Assembly: GCA_003388505.1 (NCBI GenBank)
Contig: QQVO01000036.1
Coordinates: 124,001 to 188,000 of the forward strand
Reading direction: 5' to 3'
DNA: 64,000 nt
Origin: Planctomycetota bacterium
GTDB lineage: Bacteria; Planctomycetota; Planctomycetia; Planctomycetales; Planctomycetaceae
Below, piece by piece: positions 33,892 to 42,851 of this stretch. Under the pieces are notes generated by a model that saw nothing but the letters and a program-made list of their open reading frames with translations, was not told where the DNA came from and ran no database searches. A program made the position numbers and the translations under genes. Within the stretch, counting starts at the first letter, position 1, and the number at the start of each line of letters is the position of its first letter.

Positions 33892-35109
33892 ATGAGCTTC
33901 CCCCCCGTTGACGAACAACTCGAGGTCATTCGCCGCGGCGTCGAAAAGATCGTCCCCGCAGAAGAACTGGCCCCCAGACTCGAGCAGAGCCGCAAGGCAA
34001 ATCAGCCGCTCCGCATCAAGTACGGCATCGATCCCACCGCGGCCGACGTCCATCTCGGCCACACCGTGCCGCTCCGCAAAATGCGGCAGTTCCAGGAACT
34101 CGGCCACCAGGCGGTCATCATCATCGGCAACTACACGGCCATGGTCGGCGACCCCAGCGGCCGCGACGAAACCCGCGCCCGGCTCACCGCCGATCAGGTC
34201 GAAGAGAACGCAAAATTCTACCTCGAACAGGTCGGCAAAGTCGTTGACCTCGATCGCGCCGAAATTCACCGCAACGGCGACTGGTTCGCCAAGATGTCCT
34301 TCGCCGACGTGCTCGAACTGACCGGCAAGGTCACCGTCGCGCAGCTCCTCACGCGGGACGACTTCGCCAAGCGGATGGAATCGGAAAGCGCCATTTACCT
34401 CCACGAATGCCTTTACCCGGTGATGCAGGGCTGGGACTCCGTCGAGATCAAGGCGGACGTGGAACTTGGAGGCACCGAGCAACTGCACGCCTTCATGCTG
34501 GCCCGGCAACTCCAGAAGGGAGAGAGTCTGCCGACGCAGATCGGGCTCATGTCGCCAATCCTCGTCGGCGTCGACGGCGTCCGCCGGATGGGCAAGAGCC
34601 TCGGGAACTACATCGGGATTTCCGAGCCCCCCTACGAGATGATGAAGAAGTTCATGCAGGTTCCCGACGATTGCCTGCGACAGTACTTCGAGCTGCTCAC
34701 CGACATTCCGCTGGACGAGGTCGACCGTCTGCTGAGCGGTCACCCGAAGGAGGCCAAGGTCAAACTGGCCGCAGCGGTCATCGCCCAATACCACGACGCC
34801 GGCGCCGCCGGGGAGGCCGCCGAACGGTGGCAGCGCGAGATCGGGCGGGGCGGCCTGCCGGAAGACATCCCCGAGGTCGCGCTGAGCAGGGACGCCCTGG
34901 AAAATGGTGGAATGCGAGCCGCCCAGTTGCTCAAAGCGACCGGCCTCTGCTCTTCGACCAGCGACGCCCGCCGGGCCATCCAGCAGGGGGGCGCGTATCT
35001 CGGCGAGGGGAAAACCCCGATCGAAGCCTACGACCAGTTCATCCCGGCGACCGACGGACTCCTGATTCGCGTCGGCAAGAAACGCCTCTGCCGCCTGCGC
35101 ATCGAATAA
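33892..35109 (+). CDS. tyrS: Tyrosyl-tRNA synthetase
   Basis: 405 aa from ATG 33892. This class I synthetase charges tRNA-Tyr. HIGH motif is DVHLGHTVPLRKM (54-57), and KMSKS is replaced by RRMGKSLGN. ELGGTEQLHAFMLARQLQ carries tyrosine and adenylate contacts. A C-terminal S4-like RNA-binding domain is present (LLKATGLCSSTSDARRAIQQ, GLLIRVGKKRLCRL). The reading frame is open to 33688, but the extra residues come from short direct repeats (ccatcgaccatcgacc, 33793-33836) and are not part of the protein. Confidence 0.96.
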   Translation: MSFPPVDEQLEVIRRGVEKIVPAEELAPRLEQSRKANQPLRIKYGIDPTAADVHLGHTVPLRKMRQFQELGHQAVIIIGNYTAMVGDPSGRDETRARLTADQVEENAKFYLEQVGKVVDLDRAEIHRNGDWFAKMSFADVLELTGKVTVAQLLTRDDFAKRMESESAIYLHECLYPVMQGWDSVEIKADVELGGTEQLHAFMLARQLQKGESLPTQIGLMSPILVGVDGVRRMGKSLGNYIGISEPPYEMMKKFMQVPDDCLRQYFELLTDIPLDEVDRLLSGHPKEAKVKLAAAVIAQYHDAGAAGEAAERWQREIGRGGLPEDIPEVALSRDALENGGMRAAQLLKATGLCSSTSDARRAIQQGGAYLGEGKTPIEAYDQFIPATDGLLIRVGKKRLCRLRIE

Positions 35110-35154
35110 CGCTCAGCGGCTGGCCGTTTCGCAGTTTCGCACCCTCGCAAATGA

Positions 35155-35193
35155 GCACAGGCCCTTCCGGCTTCCATGCCGGCGGGCCTGTGC
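35155..35193. terminator. Strong hairpin between convergent tyrS and YHS-like gene
   Basis: gcacaggccc and gggcctgtgc pair fully, enclosing an inner ccggc/gccgg stem with a ttccat loop. There is no U-run on either side, so it may act as a bidirectional or Rho-assisted terminator. Confidence 0.6.
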
Positions 35194-35259
35194 GGCGTCT
35201 CGACGCTTCCGGTCAGCATCGTGCGACCGGAAGCGACAGGCAGTCTCCATGTCCCCCGT

Positions 35260-36813
35260 TCAATTCGAGGGCAGATGGTCGCGAGGTGCGGATTTGAACT
35301 CTTCCTTGTTCGCGTCCGACGAGAACAGGTAGAGCTGTCCCCGGAACCACACGGCGTGATCCAGCGATCCGTCCGTCTTCTCGCCGGTCTGGCTGAAGTG
35401 GACCAGGTCGATTCCTCCGTTCGCCGGGGCGTACGCTTCCGGAGCGGCCAGGAAGGCCTCCTTGGCTTCCGCGGAAGAGAACCAGTAGGTCTTGCCGTGA
35501 TAGACGGCGGAGTGATCCAGGCTCGCGTTGACCAGTTCGCGATGGTCCCGCAGCATCACCGGGCAGAATCCCTTGAAGCCCTTGAGACCCCGGCGGGCGG
35601 CGATCAGTTCCATCTTCTCACGCGTGGTGGACCCCACGTTGACGCCGGTTCCCGCCAGCGGCCGCTGCTGCGAAACCTGAGGCAGCTCGCCGGGCGCTCC
35701 CTTCCGGCCCGGCCCGGACAACGCCGGTCCCCCAACCGGGGCGGCCGGTTTCTCTGTCGTGACCGACCGGCGATCGGGCTGCGCGGCCTGTTGCGGCGCC
35801 GCATACGGGACCGGCTCGAGTTCCAGACCGGTGAACGGATTGTCGCTTTCGCTGGTCAGTTCCGCAGCCGGCGACGGTCCCTGACCGGGGAGTTCCAGTT
35901 CCGGACGCGCCTCCGTGACAACGGCCGGTTGCTCTGCGACGGGAAGAGGTTCCGCCGGAGGCGCAGCCTGCGGTTCCGCGAACGGCGTCGTTTCAGGCTC
36001 AGGCTGTGCGAAGAAGAACTCGATCTGCGGCTTCCCGGCCGGAGCGGCGTCGGCAGCGGGCGCGTCCGCAGGTTCGTCGCTTTCCGCCAGGCCCGGGAAC
36101 GGCTGTGGCTGAGGCCTCGGCTCCGACTCCAGTGTGAAGATCTCTGGCGAGACCTGCGGGAGCTTGATCTCCTCGGCGGGTGCAGCCGCGGGCTGCGGAG
36201 CAGGCTGAGTCGCGGTCATTGCCGGCGGCACGGCCTGCGGCAAAGGAGCCGGGGCGCCCGTCTCCACGCCCTGCACCGGTTGCTGATAGACCGGTTCGGC
36301 ATTCTGGTTTCTGGTGAACCGTCGCCGCCACGTCCTCGGCTTCAACCAGTCGGTGAACGTCCGCTTCCTCGGCGAGACGTAGCCGCCCTGCTGTTCCCGC
36401 GCCTGACGAGCCGACTCGTACAGTTCTTGCGGGACAACGAATCTCGGCACGTCAGTGCGGCCGTCGGCCTGACGCAACTGCTCGAGGTGCTGCTGGACCG
36501 CGCTCTCCATGTGTCGCACGCGCTGCGACTGATTGCTTCGCGGGTGCGGTTGCGGCGCGTCCGTGGTATGGGCCACCCGGATGATCGGCATCGCACTTTC
36601 TGCCGCAGTCGGCGTCGGAGCGGCCGTCTCAGCGGGGATCGCCTCGATTTCCCGCGTGAGGATCTGTTCGAGCTTGTGCGAATTCGCGCCGGAAGCGGGC
36701 TCGCCGGCCTTGAGAGCGCCGAAGTGCATTGCGACGGGGGTTGCGAACAACATTCCCGCGGCTCCCGCAACGAGAAACCGACGCGCTGCCTTGCTGTGCC
36801 TGTCGATGGTCAT
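35260..36813 (-). CDS. Exported Pro/Ala/Glu-rich protein with two C-terminal YHS-like domains
   Basis: 517 aa from ATG 36813, with AGGAG about 10 nt upstream. The signal RFLVAGAAGMLFATPVAMHF precedes a helical region (about 60-150), then a 230-residue low-complexity stretch rich in P, A, E and Q. Two tandem YHS-type segments end the protein: GFCPVMLRDHRELVNASLDH with YHGKTYWFSSAEAKEAFLAA, then SLDHAVWFRGQLYLFSSDAN. YHS domains often bind metals or accompany metal-handling proteins. Only the first retains a Cys (GFCPV). Probably anchored or free in the periplasm; function unknown. Confidence 0.8.
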   Translation of the reverse strand: MTIDRHSKAARRFLVAGAAGMLFATPVAMHFGALKAGEPASGANSHKLEQILTREIEAIPAETAAPTPTAAESAMPIIRVAHTTDAPQPHPRSNQSQRVRHMESAVQQHLEQLRQADGRTDVPRFVVPQELYESARQAREQQGGYVSPRKRTFTDWLKPRTWRRRFTRNQNAEPVYQQPVQGVETGAPAPLPQAVPPAMTATQPAPQPAAAPAEEIKLPQVSPEIFTLESEPRPQPQPFPGLAESDEPADAPAADAAPAGKPQIEFFFAQPEPETTPFAEPQAAPPAEPLPVAEQPAVVTEARPELELPGQGPSPAAELTSESDNPFTGLELEPVPYAAPQQAAQPDRRSVTTEKPAAPVGGPALSGPGRKGAPGELPQVSQQRPLAGTGVNVGSTTREKMELIAARRGLKGFKGFCPVMLRDHRELVNASLDHSAVYHGKTYWFSSAEAKEAFLAAPEAYAPANGGIDLVHFSQTGEKTDGSLDHAVWFRGQLYLFSSDANKEEFKSAPRDHLPSN

Positions 36814-37167
36814 ACTTGCTTGCTCCTGCCTTGCGGCGACCGTGGACAATCCTGGTCGGCGGACTTTGCTGTTGGCCCGATGCGGCTGCGTCGAGTCGTG
36901 CACAACGCCCGTTCGACCCGTCCGATGGGGCCGAATGAATTCAACGACCTGTCCGAAAAGAGATCGCTGTTGCACGCCGGCCGTCCGGGGCGGATAATTC
37001 CTGATATCCGCTTGACCGGCCGGTCAGATCATCTATCGACCGGTTGGTCGTCTGGATTCCGCCGGTTGTGCCGTCTACACCGCCTGAATCATCAGGTCGG
37101 AATGAACAGCCGTCACGACAGGCAGAACCCGTAAAGTGCCCCCGTTTCCTCCAGCTTCACAGGTGCG
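36814..37167. other. Divergent promoter region with two dyads
   Basis: No gene. Two 12-bp dyads lie 24 bp apart centre to centre: gaccggccggtc (37014-37025, perfect) and gaccggttggtc (37038-37049, near-perfect). They lie between the divergent YHS-like gene and sppA and look like a double operator. The binding protein is unknown. Confidence 0.4.
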
Positions 37168-38181
37168 ATGAGCGATTCCCCCTCTGAACGGCAGCCGCAA
37201 ACGATCGTGATTCAACAGGTTCCCCGACGGCGGTGGTTTCTGGTGCTCTTTCTGTTCCTGTTGCTGTCCGGGTCGATGCTGCTGAATCTGACGCAGTTCG
37301 CCGTCTCCCGAAACGCGTCCGAAAGCGGAAGCGGTGCGATCGAATCATTTCACTCAGGCGACTCGAACTCCGACGAGAAAATCGCCCTGCTGCACATCCG
37401 GGGCACCATCATGCCTCCCTTTACGGAGCGGGTTCTGGACACGATCGAGACGATCGAAGAGGACGACGACGTGAAGGGGGTCATTCTCGTGATCGACAGC
37501 CCGGGCGGTCTGGTCGCCGACAGCCATCAGATCTACCACCGTTTGCAGCGGTTGCGCGAAGAGCGGGGCATGCCGATGGCGGTCCAGATGACGCGGATGG
37601 CCGCCTCCGGAGGCTACTATGTCGCGATGGGCGCCGGCCCGGGCGCGAAGATTTACGCGGAACCGACCACCTGGACCGGCTCCATCGGCGTCATCATCCC
37701 CCGTTACGACGTCTCGCAACTGGCCAGCGAATGGGGCGTCCGCTCCGAGCCGTTGACGACCGGCCCGTTCAAGGACTCGCTCAGCCCGTTTCGCGAACTC
37801 TCGGACGAGGAGCGGGATGTCTGGAAAGACATCATGGACGATTCGTTTGACCGCTTTAAGGGTGTGATCGTCGAAGGCCGCGCGAATCTCGACGAAGCGG
37901 CTGTGGCGGAACTCGCCACCGGACGCATCTTTACCGCCGACCAGGCGTCGGCCAACGGCCTGATCGACGAGATCGGATTCCTCGACGACGCCATCCAGAC
38001 CATGACGGACGAACTGGGCGTCAAGCATCCTTGCGTGGTCGAGTACTCCCATCCGCTCTCCTTCGCCGATCTGCTGCTGGGGACCGCGGAGGCCAGCCGC
38101 CCGGTCGACCCGCTGCAGGAACTGCTCGAATCGGGCGTCCCCCGCGCGATGTACTTCTGCGGCTGGAACGCCGGCCTGTGA
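37168..38181 (+). CDS. sppA: Signal peptide peptidase SppA (S49 family)
   Basis: 337 aa. One N-terminal membrane span (FLVLFLFLLLSGSMLLNLTQ, about 24-45) precedes the S49 protease domain. The clp-like core is ALLHIRGTIMPPF, GVILVIDSPGGLVADSHQIY, catalytic Ser in MAASGGYYVAMGA, WTGSIGVI, general-base Lys in TTGPFKDSLSPF and GRIFTADQASANGLIDEIG. Length fits the short (about 330-aa) SppA type, which degrades cleaved signal peptides at the membrane. The C-terminal 50 residues (SRPVDPLQELLESG) are family-variable. Confidence 0.92.
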   Translation: MSDSPSERQPQTIVIQQVPRRRWFLVLFLFLLLSGSMLLNLTQFAVSRNASESGSGAIESFHSGDSNSDEKIALLHIRGTIMPPFTERVLDTIETIEEDDDVKGVILVIDSPGGLVADSHQIYHRLQRLREERGMPMAVQMTRMAASGGYYVAMGAGPGAKIYAEPTTWTGSIGVIIPRYDVSQLASEWGVRSEPLTTGPFKDSLSPFRELSDEERDVWKDIMDDSFDRFKGVIVEGRANLDEAAVAELATGRIFTADQASANGLIDEIGFLDDAIQTMTDELGVKHPCVVEYSHPLSFADLLLGTAEASRPVDPLQELLESGVPRAMYFCGWNAGL

Positions 38182-38493
38182 AGATCCTGATGCGCGCCGG
38201 TCGCATTTGCCGAAGCGCACGCCCATTCCGATTCTCCGGGATTTCGCGGGTTCGCAGCCTGTCTCCGAGCCCCTTACGGACGCCCTGCTTTCTCTAAACC
38301 GCATCGGAAAGCAAGTATCTCCGGCGCTGCCGGCCGAAATCGCGACCCGAATCCGGCCGCCCGCTGTCGATGGGGTAGTTTTCGATGGCGGGTCTCTCGG
38401 CTCGTCGGGGTCCCAGAGGCAGTGCCGCGTTTCGAGCGCCGACCGTATCGACGCGAAGCCGCGGCCGAGTCATTCAGATGAGGAGCAACTCAG
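38182..38493. other. Intergenic, no gene seen
   Basis: 312 bp between sppA and the Cys-rich exported gene. The only functional site recognised is the GAGGAG ribosome-binding site at about 38478-38483 before the ATG at 38494. Confidence 0.5.
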
Positions 38494-38877
38494 ATGCGAA
38501 TCAAGTTCACACTGGCCGCCTTGAGTTTGTTTGCGGTCAACTTCGCGGCGGCCGACGACCAACCTCCTGTTCCGGTGCCCGACGCACCCGAATCATCCAC
38601 TCACGAAGTGGGACCGGCGCCGATTGCGCTCTACCCCTGCGTGAAGGTGGAAGACGCAGACAATATTCATCCCTGCGCCGTGCCGATCATCGTGTCGGTC
38701 GCCGACCCCTGCAATCCCTGCTGCGGTTGCCGCCACGTCCAGATTTGCGTGCCGCCCGATTGCTGCCCGAAGATCAAGACCAACAAAGACGGCACGAAGG
38801 TTGAATACGATTACGGCGAGTACGAAGTCGACATCAAGGCGAAGCGGGACGTCGTGATCGTCAATTACGACGACTGA
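38494..38877 (+). CDS. Small exported Cys-rich protein
   Basis: 127 aa. The signal peptide MRIKFTLAALSLFAVNFAAA is cleaved before DDQ. The mature part carries nine Cys (YPCVKVED, HPCAV, DPCNPCCGCRH, QICVPPDCCPKI), with CNPCCGC as a tight cluster that suggests metal binding or disulfides. An acidic Tyr-rich tail follows (EYDYGEYEVDIKAKRD). GAGGAG precedes the ATG and a terminator follows. This type is common in planctomycetes, with no known function. Confidence 0.82.
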   Translation: MRIKFTLAALSLFAVNFAAADDQPPVPVPDAPESSTHEVGPAPIALYPCVKVEDADNIHPCAVPIIVSVADPCNPCCGCRHVQICVPPDCCPKIKTNKDGTKVEYDYGEYEVDIKAKRDVVIVNYDD

Positions 38878-38905
38878 CCGCTCGCGCTTACTCGACGAAT
38901 CGTCG

Positions 38906-38938
38906 CGGCCCCCGGAGACTCTCCGGGGGCCGTTCTTT
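38906..38938 (+). terminator. Rho-independent terminator after the Cys-rich gene
   Basis: cggcccccggaga / tctccgggggccg is a perfect 12-13 bp stem with a 1-2 nt loop, followed by ttcttt. It also faces the convergent trkA end and may stop both transcripts. Confidence 0.85.
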
Positions 38939-38944
38939 GTCTCG

Positions 38945-39601
38945 CTACTCCTTCGGCAGGCGGGCCAGCGCTTCGTCCGAACCGATCATGACCAGCACGT
39001 CGTCGGGTTGAATCACTTCTTCGGGCGACGGAGAAAAGACGCGCTGCGCCTCCCCCTGCCGGCGGCGGATCACCACCAGGTTCACGTCGTACTTCGCCCG
39101 CAGTTCGAGATGCCGGATCGACTTCTCGTGAAACTCCGCCGGCGCTGAGAACTCGATCAGCGTCAGGCCGTCCGCCAGCCGGAAGGCGTCGACCAGCCGC
39201 GGATTGGCCAGCCGCCGCGCGAGATGCGCCCCCGTTTCCTGCTCGGGTTGAACCACTTCGTCCGCCCCGATCTGCCGAAAGATCTCGGCATGAATGGCCG
39301 TCTGAGCGCGGCACACGACGTGCGGCACGCCAAACTGCTTGAGCACGACGGCCGTCAACAGCGAGGCTTCAAAGTTCTCGCCGATCGCCACCACCGCGAC
39401 GTCCACTTTGTCAACCTCCTGCGAGAGCAGCGCCTGCCGATCGGTCGCATCGAGACGCACGGCGACGTCGACGTCGTCCTTGATCTCGTCGATCAGCCGG
39501 CCGTCGCGGTCGATCGCCAAAACTTCAGCCCCTGCTGCAGACAACCGCCGGGAGAGCGCCGTTCCGAATCGTCCCAGTCCGATCACAGCGACCTTGGGCA
39601 T
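38945..39601 (-). CDS. trkA: K+ uptake regulatory protein TrkA/KtrA
   Basis: 218 aa, the single RCK_N plus RCK_C form (KtrA-like; E. coli TrkA is doubled). The nucleotide-binding fold starts MPKVAVIGLGRFGTALSRRL, with the acidic residue at strand 2 (VLAIDRDGRL) and EASLLTAVVLKQFGVPHVVC. The RCK_C domain begins near 135 (LTLIEFSAPAEFHEKSIRHL). It gates the neighbouring TrkH pore through NAD(H)/ATP or c-di-AMP type ligands. It lies 23 bp downstream of trkH, same strand, one operon. Confidence 0.95.
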   Translation of the reverse strand: MPKVAVIGLGRFGTALSRRLSAAGAEVLAIDRDGRLIDEIKDDVDVAVRLDATDRQALLSQEVDKVDVAVVAIGENFEASLLTAVVLKQFGVPHVVCRAQTAIHAEIFRQIGADEVVQPEQETGAHLARRLANPRLVDAFRLADGLTLIEFSAPAEFHEKSIRHLELRAKYDVNLVVIRRRQGEAQRVFSPSPEEVIQPDDVLVMIGSDEALARLPKE

Positions 39602-39624
39602 GTTTCAGCTTTCCAGGAATCGAA

Positions 39625-41487
39625 TCAGCCGAGGGTGACCGATTCTTCGGGGTATTGATAACGGGCCGGCGACACCTTTCCAGACAGCGCCAGCATCAGC
39701 GTCAAAGGTCCGATGCGTCCGAGAAACATGGCGACGACAATGACGACTCGCGACGGCGGACTCAATGATTGCGTCGTGGAAATCACGTCTCCGCTCCCGG
39801 TGGAAACGGAAGTCGTGAGGCCGACCGTTCCAGCCGCGCTCGTCGCTTCAAACACGTAGTCCAGCAGGTTCTCAGGACGCTGTTCGAACAGCAACAGCAG
39901 CGCGGTGGTCGTCATCACCGACGCCAGTCCGACGAACAGCACGGCCAGGGCACGGTTCGTCAGCGTCGGCGGAATCGATCGCCCGAAGCACTCGATGCTG
40001 TTCCGCCCCCGCAGCGTGGAGAGCAGGCCCAGCACGGCCAGCGCCAGCACCACGGTCTTCACTCCGCCCCCCGTCGAGCAGGGGGACGCGCCGATGAACA
40101 TCAGGGCGATCGCCAGCAGCTTGGTCGCCGGCTGCAAGCCGTCGATGTCGACCGTATTGAAGCCCGCCGTCCTGAGCGTGACCGCCTGAAACCAGGCGTC
40201 CGCCGGATGCATCGCGGTGGCGCTGGTTCGATCGGGGTCGGTCAGTTCCAGCAGGTAAATCACCGCCGTCCCCCCCAGCAGCAGGCACGCCGTCGTGACG
40301 AGGACCAGCTTTGAAGACAGCGACACCCGTGCCCTCGGCTGAGGTTCAGATCCGGCCTGACGCCGCCAGAGCCGGGAAAGACGTCGCACCCCGACCCGCA
40401 ACAGATTCCAGACGACCGGAAAACCGAGTCCCCCCACAATAATCAGCAGCGGCACCACTCCCCACACTTCCCAAGCTCTGGAGCGACCAATGAAGCTGTC
40501 CGGCGTCAGCGAAAAACCGGCGTTACAGAAGGCGCTCACGGAGTGAAAACCGCTCATGAAAATGCGATCGGCCGATTCCAGATCGGCCCACAATCCGCTC
40601 AGCAGGAACGCGCCCGCCAACTCGGCGACGGCCGTCAGAATCAGAATCGAGGCGATCACCGGGCGAATGCTGCCGGCATGTTCGGAAGAGACAATTTCTT
40701 TGAGCGTCGAGAACTCGCGCAACTGCACGCCGCGCCCCGCGAGGATCGCAAAAAAGGCCCCGCACGTCATGATGCCCAGCCCGCCCAACTGAATCAGGCA
40801 GAGAATCACGGCCTGCCCCGTGCGGCTCCAATAGGTTCCCGTGTCGACGACGATCAAGCCGGTCACACAACTCGCGCTCGTCGACGTGAACAGCGCGTCG
40901 AGGAACGGCGCACCGACCGGTTCAACGCCCGGCGTTTGCGCCCGGCAGCGGGGCAGCATGAGCACGAGCGTGCCGACTGTGATCAGAAACAGAAAGGACG
41001 AAGTCAGCAGCACGGCAGGATTGATCCCGCCGGCCGTCGCCGTGCGAAGAACTTTCACGCCGCCGCTGACCGCAGCCACGATCATCAACCACTCCGAGAC
41101 GCGGACGATCCAATGCCAGCGGCCGCCGTTCCCATCCGCCGCGCCGCCGGCGATCAAAGGCCCCAGAATCACGACGCCGAGCACGCCCAGCGTCCACAAC
41201 ACGGCCAGCACCACGTGGCTGCGGTGCCGCGAGAAAAACGTCGGCTTTCTCAGGCTCCAGTGATAACGCAGCGCGATCTCTGCGCTCGTAAAGGCCATGC
41301 CGAGAAAGACGATCGCGCCGAATTGCCACGGACGGTCGCGCCCGCTCCATACGCCGTGACTGACCACGATGGCCGCAACGCAGACCGTGCGCAGGATGGC
41401 GTCGCTCCGCCGCAACCAGCGCGACCGCGCAGGATAGAGCGATCTCTGCGCCAGCAGTTCTTCGACGTCGCGGTCGTTGGCGGTCAT
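39625..41487 (-). CDS. trkH: K+ transporter TrkH/KtrB family
   Basis: 620 aa. Four P-loops of the selectivity filter are visible: TSTSASCVTGLIVVDT, HSVSAFCNAGFSLTPDS, QAVTLRTAGFNTVDIDG and EATSAAGTVGLTTSVS, each with the filter Gly. About 10-12 membrane spans surround them, including an N-terminal extension of about 170 residues with extra spans not found in KtrB. It imports K+ with the TrkA-type ring encoded just downstream. The very basic opposite-strand frame over it is a shadow. Confidence 0.94.
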   Translation of the reverse strand: MTANDRDVEELLAQRSLYPARSRWLRRSDAILRTVCVAAIVVSHGVWSGRDRPWQFGAIVFLGMAFTSAEIALRYHWSLRKPTFFSRHRSHVVLAVLWTLGVLGVVILGPLIAGGAADGNGGRWHWIVRVSEWLMIVAAVSGGVKVLRTATAGGINPAVLLTSSFLFLITVGTLVLMLPRCRAQTPGVEPVGAPFLDALFTSTSASCVTGLIVVDTGTYWSRTGQAVILCLIQLGGLGIMTCGAFFAILAGRGVQLREFSTLKEIVSSEHAGSIRPVIASILILTAVAELAGAFLLSGLWADLESADRIFMSGFHSVSAFCNAGFSLTPDSFIGRSRAWEVWGVVPLLIIVGGLGFPVVWNLLRVGVRRLSRLWRRQAGSEPQPRARVSLSSKLVLVTTACLLLGGTAVIYLLELTDPDRTSATAMHPADAWFQAVTLRTAGFNTVDIDGLQPATKLLAIALMFIGASPCSTGGGVKTVVLALAVLGLLSTLRGRNSIECFGRSIPPTLTNRALAVLFVGLASVMTTTALLLLFEQRPENLLDYVFEATSAAGTVGLTTSVSTGSGDVISTTQSLSPPSRVVIVVAMFLGRIGPLTLMLALSGKVSPARYQYPEESVTLG

Positions 41488-41683
41488 TTCAAAATGCTAC
41501 TCAAACTCGGAGCCGCTCCGCAGCCGTCACGATGTGGTTGCGGCGCACCGGACAATCGAGCGCCCAGTGGACGGGGTTGTCAACAACAGCGCGAACGAAT
41601 CTAATCCCTTAAGACCGACTTATCGAGTTCGACATCGAAATCCGCAGCAGCGGCGAATCGCGGTCGCACCAGTGGAGGCCATC

Positions 41684-42406
41684 ATGCGGAACTCAGCACT
41701 CGCTTTCCGTCCCTCGATCGCGGCGTCACTGGCGGCCATGGCGCTGGCTGTCGCAGTGGGACTTCCGGTGACGGGGCAATCCCGCAAGCCGCGGCCCGAT
41801 TCACCCGCCAATCTCAAGGCGCTCGATCAGAAGGCGGAGGATCTCCAGCGATCATACCTCACCGGACTCTACGACCTGGCGGAGGGCTACGAGGACGCCG
41901 GTCAACTGGAGAAGGCCAAACAGGCGTTGCAAGAGATTCTCAAGATCAAGCCGGACGCAGAGGGTGTGAAAACCCGCCTCCAGGAAATCGAGGACGCGGT
42001 CTTCGACGGTACGAGTCACGTCGTCGAGGTCGATGCCTCCAAAGGGTGGATTACAACGGGGGTGTTCGTCAAGAAGGACCAGCCGGTTCGTCTGACGGCG
42101 GATGGAACTTATCGCTACATCGTGAATGAGTCGCTGGGACCGGAGGGTTTCCGCGGCGAGGACGTGATGCGCGACATGGCTTCCGACGTTCCCAACGGCG
42201 CTGTGATGGCACTGATCGTCCCCCCGCCCCAGCAGGGACAACGCCAGCCGCCCAAACCGAGCGGACCGTTCACAATCGGCAAGGCGCGCGATCTGGAGCC
42301 GCCGGCCGACGGCATGCTGCTGCTGCGAATCAACGTGCCGCCGGGCAGCAAATGCATCGGCAAACTCAAAGTCACCCTGTCGGGCAATATCCAGCCGAAC
42401 CCGTAG
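41684..42406 (+). CDS. Exported protein: TPR-like helices plus PA-IL/LecA-like beta-sandwich
   Basis: 240 aa from ATG 41684, with GGAGG 7 nt upstream. The signal SLAAMALAVAVGLPVTGQS is followed by one TPR-like helix pair (YLTGLYDLAEGYEDAGQLEK, KQALQEILKIKPDAEGVKTR). The beta domain from about 105 (VVEVDASKGWITTGVFVKKD, RLTADGTYRYIVNESLGPEG, GAVMALIV, FTIGKARDLEPPADGMLLLR, CIGKLKVTLSG) follows the PA-IL lectin layout (GdxlxixAxGxx, xGaLixxI, xxIGxxxxxxxpxxGxLyLxIN). It could bind sugar in the periplasm or at the surface. No catalytic motif. Confidence 0.8.
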   Translation: MRNSALAFRPSIAASLAAMALAVAVGLPVTGQSRKPRPDSPANLKALDQKAEDLQRSYLTGLYDLAEGYEDAGQLEKAKQALQEILKIKPDAEGVKTRLQEIEDAVFDGTSHVVEVDASKGWITTGVFVKKDQPVRLTADGTYRYIVNESLGPEGFRGEDVMRDMASDVPNGAVMALIVPPPQQGQRQPPKPSGPFTIGKARDLEPPADGMLLLRINVPPGSKCIGKLKVTLSGNIQPNP

Positions 42407-42558
42407 CACACCGGGCAAGAACGACTCTTCGAAATTCCAGCAATCCGGGCCGCCGGGACCGGACTGCGTGTCCTCGCCGCGACAGTTCGTCCGTTGATCG
42501 ACCAGGGACGCCCCAGCGCGGGTGTCTACGCTGCCACGGCCTTGGAAGGCCGTCAGTT

Positions 42559-42768
42559 ACACACATCTCGATATCACTCTGGCTCCGTAAACGCCGCGCG
42601 GGCGCCGACCGTACGCTGAAGGCGTACGACAGCGGAGCCCAGGGTGAGCGGCGCAGCCGCGTCACCCTGGGTTGTCGTGGGCAAGGATTCAGCGTGAACT
42701 CTGAAAGAGTTCCACAGTCGCCGCCTGTCGAACGCCTTCAGCGTTCTTGCAAGCGCGCCAACCTCAGA
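42559..42768 (-). repeat. R3 multi-hairpin repeat, copy 2
   Basis: Inverted relative to 15903-16119. Ends acacacatctcgatatc and gcgcgccaacctcaga match copy 1 in reverse complement. The hairpin blocks gtacgctgaaggcgtac, cccagggtgagcgg/ccgcgtcaccctggg, gaactctgaaagagttc and gaacgccttcagcgttc are all kept, with compensatory-looking changes in stems and loops. Flanks in 42407-42851 hold no gene. Confidence 0.82.
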
Positions 42769-42851
42769 CCGGGGGTGCGCTCCTGTCGTCGCGACCCCCG
42801 GCTTCGCTGTGCGACGCCTTCAGCGTCGCTCGCAGTCGGCGTTTCTGGTCC

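Noticed and set aside
35176-37134. 652-codon plus-strand open frame over the YHS-like gene
   Set aside because: Arg-rich and low-complexity, with no ribosome-binding site at its start. The minus strand has the signal peptide and YHS-like units.
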